From positions 1-64,000 of the forward strand of contig JAOBSW010000564.1 of assembly GCA_026214975.1 (NCBI GenBank): 64,000 bases of DNA. Reading direction: 5' to 3'. Each line of letters starts with the position of its first letter. The stretch's first letter is position 1. Position numbers and translations under genes: made by a program. The stretch is from Gentiana macrophylla (lineage: Eukaryota; Streptophyta; Magnoliopsida; Gentianales; Gentianaceae). The notes under the pieces are model-generated. The model was not told the DNA's origin and searched no databases. It worked only from the letters and a program-made list of their open reading frames with translations. Positions 23,996-35,084 of this stretch are shown one piece after another.

Positions 23996-25357
23996 TAAAT
24001 CCCAAATCTGTCGGCAATAATTCCTCATATCCATTCGAGCTATAAATATTTTTGAAATAATTAGCTGCTATCATTTTCAAATCAACCAGCAGAGAAAATT
24101 TGTTGCCTTGCTCATCAGTTAACTCCCATATAGTGTTTCTCTCTCGTCTAGAATTTGCTTTATGATGAAAAAAGATGTGTTTTTATCCATTGAGGTCAGC
24201 CACTCAGATTTACCTCTAATTCTTCAATACTTTTCTTCTAAGAGAGAAACTTTCTCAATATCTTCCTTAATCGCCTTTTCTGTAAGCACATCATAGTTAG
24301 GACTTGTAATTACATCATCGAGATCTTGTTACAAAGAATTCAGTTGTTTCGATAGCGATATGAATTTCCCACTTGCCCAGGTACGCATTGCATCTCTAAT
24401 ATACACCACATCTTTGTTAAGAGCATCTGAGTTATACACTTAGGATCGAAGAGTTTCACAAAGATAGAAAAACATTTTCGCACTCCTCATCCTTTAACCA
24501 GAATGGATCAAATTTGGAGAGATTCTTCCACTTTTGTTTAGGCATAGTACCACCCTCATCCGTGACTAGCACATGGGAGTGATCCGAATGAAAAGTGGAT
24601 AAGTGAAATACCTGACAACTTGGAAACAAAGTTTGCAAGCCCTCTGTCCAATCTTTCCCTGATAGTAGCATTGTGCGCTTTATTCCTCCAAGTGAAAGAA
24701 GATCCATGGTATCCAAAATCGAACAAATCGCAGCCATCAGTTGCCGATCAGAACTTACTCATAGCTGCATGCGAACGATCCTTTCCACCTACTTTTTCGT
24801 GTAGATAAAAGATTTCATTGAAGTCTCCACCCACCAACCACGGGAGAGTATGTGTTTCGCTTAGCTTCTTCAATAGGTCCCAAGAGAATTGTCGTTGGGT
24901 GGCATCTGGATTCCCGTAAAATTTAGTGAACCTCTAGGATTGTATGCCTCTTTGGTCAACCCGTACATAAATATGTACAGGAGAAAAATTGTGAAGCGTT
25001 ATTGTTACATCAGTGTTCCATAAGAGAGCAAGGCCACCACTCTTCCCTTTGGCCGGCACCGCAAAACAAGAGGAATAGCCCAATTGGATTCGGATATTGT
25101 CCATCTTCCTTTTAGTCGACTTAGTCTATGATAAAAAAAAGGATTTGAGGATGGTGCTGTGAAACAAGGTTTTTTTAGGGCTTTTTTTGCAATACTCTTT
25201 CCGAGACCTCTGCAATTCCGAAGAATGATTTTTATGATGAAGAGGAGGAGAGCTGATAGAGCAGGAGAGGATTTGGATAACTTGAGAGATAAACTCGTCG
25301 CCGGCGAGAGATCGGCCCCAGAAGAGGATGTTTGCCCTAATAAGGGATTGCCCTTGT
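23996..25357 (-). mobile_element. LINE, 5' part: endonuclease region
   Basis: The upstream half of the same LINE as 10998-13855, rejoined across the Copia TSD. Reading right to left, an APE-type endonuclease begins with LRNCRGLGKSIAKKAL near 25220, then SGGLALLWNTDVTI, LVGGDFNEI (about 24835) and HSHVLVTDEGG (about 24560). A linker follows that contains WLKDEEC. Several frames are needed, so it is decayed. No ORF1 is seen. The element is therefore 5'-truncated, about 4.2 kb without its nested cargo. The probable TSD AAACAAACA follows at 25358-25366. Confidence 0.82.
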
Positions 25358-25419
25358 AAACAAACAGTTTTTAAAAATAAAAATTGTGGCAAATATGTAA
25401 GATCACTTTCATCTCATGT

Positions 25420-25692
25420 ACTACATGCGTCCCAAAATGAAAGTATGTTCAGATATTTTCACATATATTAAAAAATGATTATATGTCATTAATTTTAATA
25501 GTAAAAGTCTAGAATACCCTTGAACTTGTTAATGTAATAATACGTTGTAAAGTACTAGAATATATAATAAATTATGGGTAAAAAAAAAGAAAAATGTAAT
25601 AAATACTTTATTGAATTTCTAAATATACTTATGTTATGGAGGAAATTTAAAAAGTTATGCAGATTTACATTTTGAGACAGACGTAGTAATTA
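25420..25692. mobile_element. Stowaway-like MITE
   Basis: The left end, tactacatgcgtcccaaaatg, is matched by the right end cattttgagacagacgtagta, giving imperfect inverted repeats of about 20 bp. These resemble the CTCCCTCCGTCCCAAAATG termini of Stowaway elements. The interior is AT-rich without coding capacity. Confidence 0.7.
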
Positions 25693-26236
25693 ATAATTAT
25701 CAATCAACCGACAAAGTGTTTTAGTTTTGTTGAATTATTATTATTTTATATAAATTGTATAATTAAAATTAATCTATTATATTTTATGTGAATCAAATGA
25801 ATCATTTTTCAATTTTATGGTAATATGTATGATTTAATTTCATTTTGCATGTCCATGTGAAGACATACAACATGTGTTTGGGGAGCTGATGGGAACCCAT
25901 GCCGGATTAAACCAACTCATCTTTCTATGATTTGTGACTTTATAAGAGGACACAATTTTATTAAAGCTACTACTTTGTCTATTGTTTAAGTAAAACGGTA
26001 GGTTCACTCCATTTTTAATCTCCTGATAAGACCGCTCATGAATTCAATGGCAAATTCAGAGATTATTTTAGCGGTACATAATTTCTTTTAGTGGTTATGG
26101 TTGCTCTTAGCCAGAATTGATTCCTACCTATCACAATTTTAGTTTTTAATTAGATATTGAGTCATTCATGGGGATAGACCGACTAAGCCACGGCCTGACC
26201 CTCTAAAAATCGATAATTTAAGGACCTCAATTTTTA
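25693..26236. other. AT-rich spacer and target of the MULE-like element
   Basis: No gene. Its right end (ggggatagaccgactaagcc, acggcctgaccctc) resembles 41150-41210 (gtatagaccaacaaggccacg), so the MULE inserted into an older dispersed repeat. The last nine bases, CAATTTTTA (26228-26236), are the left TSD. Confidence 0.5.
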
Positions 26237-26516
26237 GGGACAAGGGTCCAAAAGGACACAAAATAGACTTAATTAGGCAAATAGGACACTAATGAAACTT
26301 ATTTGGTTATAAGGACACAAATTAGATAGATAGACCCAAATACCCTTAATGAAGAAAAAAAAGTAAAATAAAAGACAATAAAAAAAACTGGCGCATGTTT
26401 GGCACATCTTTTTAATTTTTTTTATTCATATTAGCGCTGAAAGTTCAGTAGTTTTTTTTTTTTATTTTATTTTTATTTTTTATTTTTTATTTTTTAATTT
26501 AATTTTATTTTTACCG

Positions 26517-27610
26517 ATGTATTGACCATCGCAATACAATGACCACCCTGATGCATTGACCCGATGCATTGACCATCCCGATGCATTGACCACCGCGACG
26601 CACGACGCATTGACCACCGTGATGCATTGACCACCGCGACGCACGACGCATTGACCACCGTGATGCATTGACCACCGCGATACAATGACCATCCCGATGC
26701 ATTGACCACTGCGATACAATGACCATCCCGATGCATTGACCACACCGATGCATTGATCACCACGGTGCAGTGACCAACCCGATGCATTGACCACCGCGAT
26801 GCATTGATCACCACGGTGCAGTGACCAACCCGATGCATTGACCACCGCGATGCAGTGACCACCGCAATTCATTAACCTCTGCGATGCAGAAACACCGCAA
26901 TACAGAGATATCACGATGAAGTGACACCGCGATGCAGAGACATCACGATGAAGTGACACCACGATGCGGAGACACAGCGATGCAGGGACACCGTGATGCA
27001 GTGACACTGCATTGCAAATACACCGTGATGAAGTGAAACCGTGATGCAGAAACACCATGATGCAGAGACAGCGCGATGAAATGACAACGCGATGCAGAGA
27101 CACCGTGATGTAGAGACACCGCGATGCAGAGACACCTCGATGCAATGACCATCCTCAATGCTCAGGATGCAGAGACATCACGATAGTATAATATTTGATG
27201 ATGCAGAGACACCGCGATGCAGAGACACCGTGATGTAGAGACACCGCGATACAGAGACACCTCGATACAGAGACACCGCGATGCAATGACCACCCCCAAT
27301 GCACATACACCGCGATGCAGAGACATCACGATGGTATAACATTTGACGATACAAAGACACCGCGAAGAAGTAGCACCGCGTTGTAGAGACCACCGCGATG
27401 CACTGACAACCGCGATGCAGAGACACCGCGATGCAGAGACATCGCGATGAAGAGACACCGTGATGCAGTGACCATCGCGATGTGACACCGCGATGCAGTG
27501 ACCACCCCCGATGTAGGATGCAGTGACCACCCCCGATGTAGAGACACCGCGATTAAGTGACACCGTGATGCACTAACAACCGCGATGCAGTGACACCGCA
27601 ATGCATTGAC
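26517..27610. repeat. 16/17-bp minisatellite array
   Basis: About 1.1 kb of tandem degenerate units. The left part (about 26517-26880) uses a 17-bp unit like gatgcattgaccaccgc. The right part (about 26880-27610) uses a 16-bp unit like gatgcagagacaccgc. The minus strand is open in all three frames over long stretches, giving peptides with periods of 17 residues (NASxWSMHRxGHCxxVV type) or 16 residues (SASRCxCIxVSLHRGV type). This follows from unit lengths not divisible by three in a stop-free unit. A translated product is not supported. Confidence 0.93.
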
Positions 27611-27639
27611 CACTATTAACAAGTCGAGCTCGATCTTGT

Positions 27640-27765
27640 TATATTTTATTAAAAATTAAATGATTTCTAAGAAAATAATCGACCTTACGCGCCGAGTCGA
27701 GCTATATCGAGTACTTAGCGAGTCGAGTTCGATCTTGCCTTTTTATGGCTTCATCGAGCCCAAAC
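27640..27765. repeat. dispersed repeat rich in tcgagc motifs
   Basis: Contains gtcgagctcgatcttg, aatgatttctaagaaaa, aatcga and atatcgagtactta in the same order as 57990-58140, inside the HD-ZIP IV intron. Two copies in one window show a dispersed family. I cannot assign a class. Confidence 0.65.
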
Positions 27766-27777
27766 TTTATCAACATT

Positions 27778-27955
27778 TTATGCAGTGACAATGTCAATCA
27801 TATATGCGTGAATCAACAATTTATGCAGTGACATCGGTAATCAAATATGCAGTGACATCAACATTTTATGCAGTAACATCGGTAATCATATATGCGTGAC
27901 ATCAACAATTTATGCAGTGACACCGGCAATCAAATATGCAGTGACATCAATTCAC
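27778..27955. repeat. secondary tandem repeat based on tatgcagtgacatc
   Basis: Five to seven spaced units of the type tttatgcagtgacatcggtaatcaaa. They share the atgcagtgaca core with the adjacent minisatellite and probably come from the same amplification, in a longer unit. Confidence 0.75.
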
Positions 27956-28632
27956 AAATGATTGTAAATTTTGGATGTTAAAATACATGAGCATAATTAT
28001 TCAAATCTTTCAAAATTCATTTTATCTTTCAAGTTCTCAATCTAAACAATCAATTGAATTCAAAAGAAACTATAAATTAAACAAAGTACCACATAAAAAT
28101 ATTCACAACAAAGTACCACAACAAACTTTTTCACCATTGATTTTATTATAAAATATTATTTTATTATAATTCAACAAAAGGTAACCGAGTTCAACAAAAG
28201 CCTCAGATTTCTCATTTTTTGCTCAAGAATCATAGGCAAAGGGCTAAAAACTAATCAAAAAGCACCATAAACGCCACAGAATGTGAACAAATCTATCCCC
28301 AAATAGCATAACAAAAATGTTTCAATGCTTTCACATACAACAAATTGACATTCTGCACTAACTTATAACCTAAATGCACATGAAAAGGAGGCGCTAAGTA
28401 TCCAATAAAGAAATGAACTCGTAAATGTACCAATTGTAACATTAAAGAACCCATGTTCTAATCAATCAATATTATAATCATGATCAAACCAATCACATAA
28501 AAACAAAGATAATGATCACACCAAAGCATTTCCGATTAACAATGCCATTTTCTTCAATGATTTCTTCAACCAATTTCTTCACCTTCTCGGTTTACAACTC
28601 TAGCATTCAATCTCATAACAAGTCCCGAAATC

Positions 28633-28899
28633 TTAAATTGTTTCATCAAGATCCAGCTTGAGGCCATTCCATTCATAAAGCTTATCAGGAAGGAAAGCAC
28701 TAAAACAAAGATTACAGAGCATATCGATTTTTCGGCATAACTCTAACACCATGTTCCATCCCAAATTGACAATCTTCTTTACATCATCAACAGAGTACAC
28801 CATATCAACAAGATTAAATAACATACCAGAAAAATCCTCTGATGACTTCATTAGTAAAAACTCGGTTTTGTTTGAACAAATTTGCCCAAGAAACATCAT
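28633..28899 (-). pseudogene. unidentified coding remnant inside the MULE-like element
   Basis: An 88-codon minus-strand frame ending in LYEWNGLKLDLDETI. A neighbouring frame upstream (about 28900-28930) also looks coding (VSWANLFKQNRVF), so a frameshift near 28890 is likely. I do not recognise the family. It may be a captured host fragment or part of the element's own protein. Confidence 0.35.
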
Positions 28900-29087
28900 T
28901 TTCAGTCAATAAAACTTCATTAAGAACACTATCCTTAGAAGGTAAAAGCAGAGCGGTGTTCTTTAATGACCAAGATTTTTGACAAAGAGTTCAACCAAAA
29001 AGCATTTTTGAAGTTAAAGCAACAACATTAAAGTAGATTATCCCGAGGGTGGAGAACCACATCATCATGAATAACATTACCATTGTT

Positions 29088-29760
29088 CTAAAAAAAAAAA
29101 AGAATAACATTACCATCAACTATATTGCTAATTCTCCTAGCAGAATCCAAAACAGCTGCAATAGCAGGTAAACCACCAGAATCGGTCACATCAGAATACT
29201 TCAAAAGTGTATCACTGATAGGAGGAAAATTCAATACCTTGGAAGGGAGAGGAGACGCTGCAACAACAGGTGTAGCAGCAGAATTGACTACCAAGGAGTC
29301 TTTCTTTGAGGTCTGAACCGCAGAAACTAGCCATCCAGACTTCAATCTCATTGAAGAAGATTCAGTTTGCGCACCAATCTTCAAAGATACAAAGGAACTT
29401 GAACTCTGAGAAGGAGAAACCGAGATTCCGGCAATGGGAATTTCAATACCGGCAAAAGAAGGAACCTTCTTAGCTGGGAGGACAATATCGGGGGAGCTAT
29501 CATCAAAATCCGAAGAATGTGCAATGGGTAACTTGGGGTCCTTCCGATTTTTCTTACCGATGAAAGAAAATCAATAAAGAGATTGAACGAGCAAGCTGAA
29601 AATAAAAAGAGGGCTCAGAAGAAGGGAATTGCCGGACGGAAATTGCCAAAAGCCATTGCCGCCGGTGAGAGAAGCATCTCTCAGATCTCCATCTTTGCTT
29701 GCTTGATGGAGGACATAAAGGATGCAAGAAGAAGGGGGCGGAGAAGAGGAAGGGGGCATC
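29088..29760 (-). pseudogene. unidentified Ser/Pro-rich coding remnant inside the MULE-like element
   Basis: The minus strand stays open from about 29550 to 29088. It reads through HSSDFDDSSPDIVLPAKKV and GWLVSAVQTSKKDS to LPAIAAVLDSARRISNIVDG. A proline/serine-rich frame (29571-29759) lies just upstream and may be its N-terminal part in a shifted frame. The left LTR of the nested retrotransposon starts at 29761, next to this frame. Family not recognised. Confidence 0.35.
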
Positions 29761-30339
29761 TGATGTGATTCTTACGAATCAAATCCTTTGTTTTGCCCAG
29801 GAAGAAATTGAAGGTAGTCAATACGAGCTACGATCCGCGCCTTTAGACCAAGACTACGGTTGGAGCGCCACAACGTAATGCTCACTTACGTTGATAAGTT
29901 CTCAAAGAGGCGATCCTCCAATCCAAGAGAACCTCACACACACAAGGTGCACAATTAAGACCTTCGCTTAATCAAATAATATTTCACTAAATGTAGGTAT
30001 ATTGATGTCTTCTAAAAGAACAAGTAGAATGCCTTTATATAGGCTACAAAATAAGAGACAAATAACTTCCTAAGAATGTGGGACAAATTACTTAGTAATT
30101 TTCGCCACTTTATTTCCTAGTGGGCCTAACTTGCAACTAATAAGCCCAAATGACATTTATTTGCTAAAAATAAACACTTAACCCAATATACTAACATATG
30201 GGCAACTTTTGACACGGGCCTAAGGCCGTTTTATTCAATAAAACACCGAAACTAAAATAAACAAAATAAATCACTATGATTGTAATTTAACCAAGCCCAT
30301 CTTCATTGTCTTCAAATAATGCTTGGGTGGATCGCATCA
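29761..30339 (-). repeat. left LTR (3' LTR on its own strand)
   Basis: Plus-strand ends TGATGTGATTCTTACG and GGATCGCATCA. The next bases, ttccctcccag, are the polypurine tract in reverse. Confidence 0.88.
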
Positions 30340-31589
30340 TTCCCTCCCAGTTGGGAAGGATCTGTCCTCAGATCAAAGGGATACTTGAAACCACCTGGAT
30401 CAAATAGAAACCTTGGACCAACATACGCCAAGAGTCCATATCTTGAATACCACCAACAAAATAGAACAAAGTGAACAATGAATCATCCTCCTCTCTCGTA
30501 TAATGAAATGGAAGCAACATAAAAATTAGCAATAACGAAATCCAACGAATTACAATTCAGGAGGAACGGATCAGAATAATCGTGTAAACACCGTAACGTT
30601 TTGAATAGCACCATCACGTCAACTGAGTTCACAGCTTCAACAGTTTCACCATCAAAATAAAGTGAATCATCTTGTACCTCATTCATGCGAACTTCAACCT
30701 CAATCGGACTTACGTCACCTCAACGACCAATTCAACCTCTCGTAGTAACAACAACAACATCAAAGAATGGGAAGGTCAACATGAGCCTCGATCGTGAGAA
30801 GCTGTCTCATCAACACTCTGTACCAACTCTTCTAAAATTTCGTGTCTTTTCAAATCCACCACACCTCACATTTCTTTCTCTGTCAACTCTCATTATAATT
30901 GTTACACGCAAAGATCCGGTCTAGCTTACTCTCCCAATCAAGATATACCGAAGCACTACCGGAACCCGCAAAACTAGGAAGCTTCATCTTTACTGCGTGT
31001 CATATTATTATCCGGGATGAGCACATCTTCGTCAACATTTCCAAGCCGCATGATCACGGTTATTCGGAGCATGAAGTACACGGAGCGGTTGTCGAAGTCT
31101 AGTACCGCAATGACAATAGCAATTTGGTTGTGCAACAAATGAGTTGTGCACCACGATTAAGATTAGCCATTTCTTATTTGTTAAAGTCTCATATAAGCCC
31201 TTATAGCGATCATATCCATAAAAATCCTTTCAAACTTTGCATTATTTTCGGCATTAAATGCCTTGCTAAATTCTTTGACAAAGGAAGCCAATCTCACTTC
31301 AAGATACTCATTACTCAAATTTTTAGAATGTTTAGAGTCCTCATAGGATAGACAATAAATCCTCACCAAACTCTCGTGTTTGCACTCACCCTCTCTCTTG
31401 TGGAAAGTAAAGCACCCTTTTATGAACAAAGCAAAATAACAAGCAAAACGAATCTAGGCTAAAGGTTGAGGTGTTGGAAAGTTGCGAAAAGTGATTAGGA
31501 AGGATTAGAAAGGAAAAGACTCTAAAGAAGGAACAAAATTCGATGACTGTAGAATTTCACGGGTGTGAAAAATTTCACACCTGGGTGTG

Positions 31590-31735
31590 ATATTTTCGGC
31601 TAAAAAGTTTTTTTTTTTTTTTTTTTTTTTTTTTGACTGCAAAAATTTCACAGGTGTGAAAATTGTCACACCAGGGTGTGAAAGTGGCGTATTTTTTTGA
31701 ATCTGTCCTTTTTTTTTTTTTTTTTTTTTTTAAAG
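31590..31735. repeat. homopolymer T tracts and cacacctgggtgtga motifs
   Basis: Two long poly(T) runs (about 31607-31634 and 31708-31731) alternate with short palindromes built on tttcacaggtgtgaaa and cacaccagggtgtg. This lies inside the gag-only LTR element. The homopolymers are likely sites of length error. Confidence 0.6.
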
Positions 31736-32183
31736 CCGAAAATTACCGAAAATTATTTAAAGGGCAAAAGAGACTATGTAACTACCGTTTATTTTATCCC
31801 AACAAAAATAAGGGCAATATAGGAAACAAAAGTTGAGGTAGGATTAGGGTTAGGAGGGGGAAGGGTTGTACGGCTGAAGCACAAAATTTGCGGCTGGGGG
31901 GGAAGAAGGAGAAAGAAGTGCGGCTTCAACTTGTTGTAGTTGATCAATTGATAATGAAAGCACCCAAGAATTTGCGGCTGCAACTTATTTGAATTTTTTT
32001 TTTTTTTTGATTGGCTAACAGCAAAGAAATTGGGACGATGCAAAGAAAAAAAAAAAAAAAAAAATTTGATCAACGCAGAAGAAAAGATGTAAGAAACAAG
32101 AAACAACAACGAAGAACGAAAAGAAAACGTAAAGCGAAAGGGATATATTTGATTACCGTCAATTATCGAAGCTCTGCATTAAT

Positions 32184-32763
32184 CGATGTGATTCTTACGA
32201 ATCAAATCCTTTGTTTTGCCAGGAAGAAATTGAAGGTAGTCAATACGAGCTACGATCCGCGCTTAGACCAAGACTACGGTTGAACGCCACAACGTAATGC
32301 TCACTTACGTTGATAAGTTCTCAAAGGGGCGATCCTCCAATCCAAGAGAACCTCACACACACAAGGTGCACAATTAAGACATCGCTTAATCAAATAATAT
32401 TTCACTAAATGTAGGTATATTGATGTCTTCTAAAAGAACAAGTAGAATGCCTTTATATAAAGGCACAAAATAAGAGACAAATAACTTCCTAAGAATGTGG
32501 ACAAATTACTTAGTAATTTTCGCCACTTTATTTCCTAGTGGGCCTAACTTGCAACTAATAAGCCCAAATGACATTTATTTGCTAAAAATAAACACTTAAC
32601 CCAATATACTAACATACAAGGGCACTGACTTTTGACACAGGCGCAAGGCCGTTTTATTCAATAAAACACCGAAACTAAAATAAACAAAATAAATCACTAT
32701 GATTGTAATTTAACCAAGCCCATCTTCATTGTCTTCAAATAATGCTTGGACTGGATCACATCA
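32184..32763 (-). repeat. right LTR (5' LTR on its own strand)
   Basis: Plus-strand ends CGATGTGATTCTTACG and GGATCACATCA. The first base differs from the left LTR (C for T). Followed by the TSD GCATC. Confidence 0.88.
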
Positions 32764-33199
32764 GCATCGAAATCTATTTTTCCTTTGTTGCAAAATCATA
32801 TCAGCGTTATTGTCTAAGGGTATAATAGGAAAGTTGTTTAAAATCTGTCCTTATAACCAATTATGTTTTACGTGTGTCCTAAATGCCTATTAAGTCTCCA
32901 AATCAGTCCTTATAAACAAATACCCACAATTTTTATAGGTAGGAGTGTATCTTAGGTGCATTTTTATTGTTACTAAAGTTTAAGGGTATAATCAAATTCT
33001 ATCATTTTTTTACACTCTACCACTTAGTATACCTAAAGATAGCGGTTATACCATAATTGCGTGTAAGGAAAAAAAAATAGTTGACCTAGGGCCCCTGGTT
33101 ACGGCCCTGATTAGATAATCATGTCTTTTGGAAGTGCTTAGAGTTCTTACTAGGTTATACATAGATACATACGTATCTACATACATACTTACCTATATA

Positions 33200-33236
33200 C
33201 GTATATACGTACATACATACATACATACATACATAA
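33200..33236. repeat. (CATA)n microsatellite
   Basis: A run of cata/tacg units ending in at least five perfect catа repeats before ataattgac. Confidence 0.85.
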
Positions 33237-33279
33237 TTGACAATGCACATGCAAATTTGGAACTTGGCGCTACCGGTAA

Positions 33280-34739
33280 ATTGGAAATGTGGCCGCTGAG
33301 TTAGCAAACGTGGAAGCTGTTGTAAAAGCTACTCAACCGGCCAATGTTTATTCTTTGGTTGATTGGACAAAGTTTGTTAAGTTTTCACTAAGCACGTCCA
33401 GGAGAGAAGGTAAGAATTTTTTAACATATTTGCCTCCTCATGTGGTTTTTGAGAGGGAAATTGTCAGTGGAAAGGTGTAACTATTATGTAGAAATGCGGA
33501 AGAGAAGGTAAGAATTTCTTCTTTTTTCTAATATTTTTTCAATGGATTGTTATGTGTAGAAGAAGCGTAACTATTATGTAGAAATGCGGAAGCGACGTGT
33601 GTTAAAGTACCGTGGAACCAAGAAAGGCTTCGCACGCATTGCTTATGAAATGGTAAGACTTAATTTTCTTTTATGTTTCACGTGCATTGTAAATGCATAT
33701 CTAACCAAGTATTTTTTTGTTTTATAGAAGAAAAAGAGTGAAAACCCTGATGCAATAACAAGAGTTGATGTGCGGCTTGTTGGTTACTCGAGAAAGAAAA
33801 AAGATGGCGATGAAGAAGTTGAAGATCCAGAAGTTGTGGTGAGATATTTTTATTCTTTAAAATCAAATTTCTAGTCATGTTGCTATTAATCAACTATTTA
33901 AATGTGGTGATTATACATGAAATTTATATTTTTCCGTCGAAACAATAACTCCTAATAAGTTTTCTTTAGAGACAAGTTAAAGAAAAGATGGCCAAACAAC
34001 CGGATTCATCACAATGGTCTATTAATGATGATCCGGTTTCACAAGTTTTAGGCCCTGAACGACGGGGACGGGTACTGGGCAATGGCTTTGGGGCAACACC
34101 TTCACAGTTGAATGGAAGAAGTCAGGTAGATTTTAGAGTTAGTATGTTCGAAAAGAAATTGCAAGATATGGAAATGAAATTTGATGCTGCTTTCTCTCAA
34201 CATAGCAAAGAAGCTCATAGTAGTGTGAGAATTTTTACTTATGTTAATCTTATTTTGTTTATTGAAATGATGTAGTTTGATATTTTAATGAGTTTTATTT
34301 TTATGTTTGTCCTAATAAATAGGAAAACGACAACATTGCGAATCCGCCATTTCACATTGACAAATCCATGGATGACACAATAGTACCTCAGAAGAGAAAA
34401 GAAGTCCCGTGCGTTTCAACTTCTTCCAAACAAGTTAAAATCTCCAAAGGTGAAAAGCAAACAAAATTAGTTGAAAAGGTTAATAATAAAACTCTGCAAA
34501 CGCAACATTTACTCTTATTGAGATGGTATGGTACCGAGGAGAAGATTGTTGCTTTTAGAGACCTTGCGTCTAAAGATCCGGATGATAAAGTACATTGTAT
34601 TCGTCTCGGTACGGGTTCGGGAAGTGATCGAAGACATTGCTTTGTATCGACAGACCGAAGAATTCAGTACCCTCTCTACAGCCAAAGGAAGCACAGTGGC
34701 TTGGCCGGTTGGCCCACTGAGTACATTAAATTACTTTAA
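33280..34739 (+). pseudogene. CACTA (En/Spm) transposon protein remnant, multi-exon
   Basis: Pieces of a plant En/Spm-type accessory protein (transposase_24-like). Exons in order: about 33289-33410 (VYSLVDWTKFVKFSLS), about 33570-33655 (RRVLKYRGTKKGFARIAYEM, read over two frames), 33729-33840 (KKSENPDAITRVDVRLVGYS), 33970-34230 (SQVLGPERRGRVLGNGFGATPSQL with a coiled-coil KKLQDMEMKFDAAF) and 34321-34739. The ERRGRV-G-GFGATP segment is the recognisable family signature. It lies 5' of the CACTA terminus at 36476-36489. The catalytic TNP2-type transposase is not present. Confidence 0.7.
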
Positions 34740-34847
34740 GGTAAGTCTTTGATTTGATTCTGAAAATTTCACATTAATTTTTCTTTTTTCCAAGATGGCT
34801 TGTTTCTGTGTTGTTGATGTTGAGTTGTGACATGGTAGCATTGCACA

Positions 34848-35084
34848 CAGGGGCGGCGCCACCTTCTAAGAAAAGGGTCACCTGACCCCAAAAAAAAAAA
34901 AAAAAAAAAAATTTCTATGTATATTATACACAATTTAAAATTTTTATGTACTAATATCTACTTACTGACCCGCTAAAATTTTCAAATATTTGCCCTTGAC
35001 CCGTGTCAGATATTAAAAATTTATAATACAGTGTGTCGATCTCGATCCCTGACCCGTGTCACCCAATTCCTGCAGCCGCCCCTG
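34848..35084. mobile_element. hAT MITE, 237 bp
   Basis: Termini CAGGGGCGGCGCC and GCAGCCGCCCCTG, with an exact 8-bp TSD ATTGCACA at 34840-34847 and 35085-35092. Internal gggtcacctgacccc and a poly(A) run. Related to 10579-10804. It lies within the CACTA remnant. Confidence 0.9.

Larger units (their letters stand above)
29761..32763 (-). mobile_element. LTR retrotransposon with gag remnant only
   Basis: LTRs at 29761-30339 and 32184-32763 are nearly identical (579 and 580 bp). The TSD GCATC is exact (29756-29760 and 32764-32768). The orientation is minus: beside the right LTR the minus strand has a decayed tRNA-Met-type primer site (ttaatgcagagcttcg), and beside the left LTR it has a polypurine tract (gggaggga). 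The 1.84-kb interior holds a gag-like segment, KMKLPSFAGSGSASVYLDWE with SKLDRIFACNNYNE, near 30990-30890, similar to Ty3/Gypsy retrotrans_gag domains. No protease, RT or integrase was seen, so it is an internally deleted non-autonomous element. Confidence 0.85.
26237..32926. mobile_element. MULE-like element, 6.7 kb, carrying a minisatellite and a nested LTR element
   Basis: An exact 9-bp duplication, CAATTTTTA, flanks the element (26228-26236 and 32927-32935). The ends are long imperfect inverted repeats of about 115 bp. Both contain aggcaaat/aggcattt, aggacac, ttggttataaggaca and tacccttа-type blocks in matching order. Long TIRs plus a 9-bp TSD fit Mutator-like elements. The interior holds the minisatellite (26517-27610), unidentified minus-strand coding remnants (28.6-29.8 kb) and a gag-only LTR retrotransposon (29761-32763). 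No MURA transposase was recognised, so it is probably non-autonomous. Confidence 0.75.

Noticed and set aside
10998..25357. Treating the Copia pieces as one element with an internal inversion
   Set aside because: Separate LTR pairs, separate primer sites and separate TSDs (GTGGT and TTTTC) show two independent insertions.
26480..27622. Several overlapping minus-strand frames of up to 221 codons as genes
   Set aside because: They are produced by a stop-free 16/17-bp tandem repeat and are open in all frames. There is no start context, splice structure or family similarity.
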